This document shows positions 6,171 through 7,434 of a stretch of DNA of 7,434 nucleotides, piece after piece. Each line of letters starts with the position of its first letter. The stretch's first letter is position 1. This stretch comes from Chloroflexota bacterium. GTDB lineage: Bacteria > Chloroflexota > Limnocylindria > Limnocylindrales > CSP1-4. Both the position numbers and the translations under genes were made by a program. A model generated the notes under the pieces. It did not search any database. It worked only from the letters and a program-made list of their open reading frames with translations, and was not told the origin of the DNA. The stretch spans positions 1-7,434 of the forward strand of contig JAJYMP010000689.1 in NCBI GenBank assembly GCA_021786915.1, read 5' to 3'.

Positions 6171-6180
6171 GTGCGCTTGA
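6167..6180. promoter_or_regulatory. palindrome TCAAG-N4-CTTGA on the permease -35 box
   Basis: The site TCAAGTGCGCTTGA has perfect 5-bp arms and 12 of 14 positions symmetric. It covers four bases of the -35 box, a usual place for a repressor. It does not look like a Fur box or a DtxR/IdeR box, so the regulator is unknown; an iron-responsive protein is an attractive guess from the gene it controls. Confidence 0.5.
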
Positions 6181-6360
6181 TGTTTCCGTGCAGGACCACC
6201 TGCCACGCACCGACAGGGCCAGCGGCGCCGCGGGCAGCTGCAATGCCGCTGTAACGCCGGATGACCTCCGTGGCACGCCGGGGAGGGCCACGCGGGCCGT
6301 ACCTTGGTGCCCTTGCTAGTCCCGGTGGCCGGGCCTGTGACGGGGCCCGGGCGCGGAGGC
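6181..6360. other. non-coding stretch rich in inverted repeats between aceE and the permease promoter
   Basis: I see no credible gene here. Inverted repeats found: CAGCGGC/GCCGCTG (6220-6226 with 6245-6251), CGTGGC/GCCACG (6269-6274 with 6287-6292) and CCGGGCC/GGCCCGG (6329-6335 with 6344-6350, 8-base loop). Together with the long hairpin at 6361-6402 these make four stems in under 200 bases. They could be transcription end signals for aceE, part of a structured RNA, or a by-product of high GC content. I do not recognise a known riboswitch or small RNA class. Confidence 0.45.
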
Positions 6361-6402
6361 CACGCCGCACGGCCCGGTTCCCCTCGCGGGTCGTGCGGCG
6401 TG
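6361..6402 (-). terminator. 16-bp stem-loop downstream of aceE
   Basis: CACGCCGCACGGCCCG and CGGGTCGTGCGGCGTG pair over 16 bp with one G-T (plus) or A-C (minus) pair and a 10-base loop. It begins 62 bases past the aceE stop, the expected place for a terminator of that minus-strand gene. No T-run follows on the minus strand; the plus-strand side is followed by a pyrimidine-rich ACTCCTTTCC. Confidence 0.55.
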
Positions 6403-6464
6403 ACTCCTTTCCTGGGTCATCGACCGGCGGCGGCTGATCCGCCGAACGCAGTCGGACGCGGTCG

Positions 6465-7434
6465 TCAGGCCTCCAGCGAGCCCTTCGAGGCCGGATCCAG
6501 GCCCAGCTCGCGGATCGCAGAGGCGGCCGCCGACGGGTCCCAGCCGCCCGCTCGTGCCAGGCCCGAGATCGCGGCAGCGGCGATGGACGGCGGGTCCACG
6601 TCGAAGTGGCGGCGGAGCGCGTCGCGCGTGTCGCTGCGGCCGTAGCCGTCGGTGCCGAGCGTGAGGTAGGGCGCCTCGATCCACGGTGCCACGAGGTCCG
6701 GCAGCGTCCGGATCCAGTCCGTGGCGGCCACGATCGGCCCGCCATCGCGGCCGAGCACCTGTGCCACGTAGGGCGCGCGCTCGGGCTGGTCGGGGTTCAG
6801 CCGGTTCCAGCGGTCGACCTCGAGCGCCTCGTGGCGGAGCTGCTGGAACGAGGTGGCGGAGTACACCTCGGCGGCGATCCCGAAGCGTTGCGCGAGCAGG
6901 TCCCGCGCGGCGATCACCTGCGGCAGGATCGACCCCGACCCGACGAGGCGGACCTGCGCCTTGGCGCCGCCGTCGATCACCGGGGCGGCGGAGAAGCGGT
7001 ACAGGCCCCGCACGATGCCCTCGTCGGCGCCCTCCGGCTTGGGCGGCTGGGCGTAGTTCTCGTTGTAGACGGTGACGTAGTAGAAGACGTCCTCGCCGTC
7101 GTGGTACATGCGGGTCACGCCGTCGCGGATGATCGCGGCCAGCTCGTATGCGAACGCGGGGTCGTAGGCGCGGACGACCGGCACAGTGGATGCGAGCACG
7201 TGGCTGTGGCCGTCATCGTGCTGGAGACCCTCGCCGGCGAGCGTGGTCCGGCCGGCGGTGGCGCCGATCATGAACCCGCGCCCGCGCTGGTCGCCGAACG
7301 CCCATGTCTGGTCGCCCGTGCGCTGGAAGCCGAACATCGAGTAGAAGATGTAGAACGGGATCATCGCCAGGCCGTGCGTGGCGTACGCGGTGCCCGCGGC
7401 CTGGAGCGAGGCCATCGAGCCCGCCTCGTTGATC
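6465..7434 (-). CDS. aceE: pyruvate dehydrogenase E1 component, homodimeric AceE type, C-terminal part (runs off right edge)
   Basis: The last 322 residues of the thiamine-diphosphate E1 enzyme that decarboxylates pyruvate and passes the acetyl group to the lipoyl arm of E2. The fragment opens with INEAGSMASLQAAGTAYATH. It then has IPFYIFYSMFGFQRTGDQTW and GATAGRTTLAGEGL leading to QHDDGHSH (near 7220-7200), which match the pyrimidine-domain region and the His-rich active-site loop of E. coli AceE. NENYAQPPKPEGADEGI and GSGSILPQVIAARDLL mark the entry to the C-terminal domain; LGTDGYGRSDTRDALRRHFDVD follows near the end, as in AceE. This is the single-chain homodimeric type, not the alpha/beta PdhA/PdhB type. 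The N-terminal two thirds lie outside the window. No aceF or lpd gene follows downstream: hairpins and then the iron permease come next, so E2 and E3 must lie upstream or elsewhere. The frame is open to the window edge and the family match is unambiguous. Confidence 0.96.
   Translation of the reverse strand, partial: INEAGSMASLQAAGTAYATHGLAMIPFYIFYSMFGFQRTGDQTWAFGDQRGRGFMIGATAGRTTLAGEGLQHDDGHSHVLASTVPVVRAYDPAFAYELAAIIRDGVTRMYHDGEDVFYYVTVYNENYAQPPKPEGADEGIVRGLYRFSAAPVIDGGAKAQVRLVGSGSILPQVIAARDLLAQRFGIAAEVYSATSFQQLRHEALEVDRWNRLNPDQPERAPYVAQVLGRDGGPIVAATDWIRTLPDLVAPWIEAPYLTLGTDGYGRSDTRDALRRHFDVDPPSIAAAAISGLARAGGWDPSAAASAIRELGLDPASKGSLEA

Noticed and set aside
4728..6254. Plus-strand open frame of 508 codons across DUF72 and the permease
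   Set aside because: It is out of frame with DUF72 and antisense to FTR1; the product is Arg/Ala/Gly-rich and low complexity.
6261..6420. Possible riboswitch or tRNA in the inverted-repeat gap
   Set aside because: No T-loop, anticodon arm or conserved core of a known riboswitch could be found, and the strongest stems fit gene-end signals. The permease promoter lies downstream of this stretch.
6167..6745. Minus-strand open frame of 192 codons reaching from aceE into the gap
   Set aside because: It is out of frame with aceE, Arg/Pro-rich, and crosses the hairpins; no domain is visible.

Overview
The window is a high-GC stretch of bacterial chromosome. It holds six protein genes, two of them cut by the window edges, and the genes fill nearly all of it. 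GC content, gene style and the homodimeric AceE-type pyruvate dehydrogenase suggest a soil-type Chloroflexota or an actinobacterium. That placement is inference; no rRNA or marker gene is present to settle it. I see no tRNA, rRNA, CRISPR array, insertion sequence, phage gene or defence island.

Layout from left to right. (1) Bases 1-1497, minus strand: N-terminal 499 residues of a membrane sensor histidine kinase (MASE3, GAF, then the first residues of the kinase core), running off the left edge. (2) 1704-2969, minus: a PLP enzyme of the cysteine-desulfurase-like (VC1184) family that lacks the usual catalytic cysteine; two tandem stem-loops follow its stop codon. (3) 3197-3778, minus: a cytoplasmic YceI-family lipid-binding protein. 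(4) 3893-4438, plus: a MarR-family regulator, divergent from yceI. (5) 4414-5181, plus: a DUF72 protein overlapping the end of marR. (6) 5200-6077, minus: an FTR1-type iron permease split by a one-base frameshift. (7) 6078-6464: a non-coding stretch rich in inverted repeats that contains the permease promoter. (8) 6465-7434, minus: the C-terminal 322 residues of pyruvate dehydrogenase E1 (AceE type), running off the right edge.

The clearest regulatory unit is marR/yceI. The two genes are transcribed away from each other from overlapping promoters, and two TTG-N6-CAA sites 29 bp apart lie on the promoter elements. This suggests MarR controls both itself (with DUF72) and yceI. The iron permease has its own promoter with a near-perfect palindrome on its -35 box. 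The PLP enzyme has a 21-bp near-palindrome just upstream of its -10-like box.

Nothing here looks like a wholly new multi-gene system. The points worth following are the control regions, the permease frameshift and the cysteine-less desulfurase homologue.
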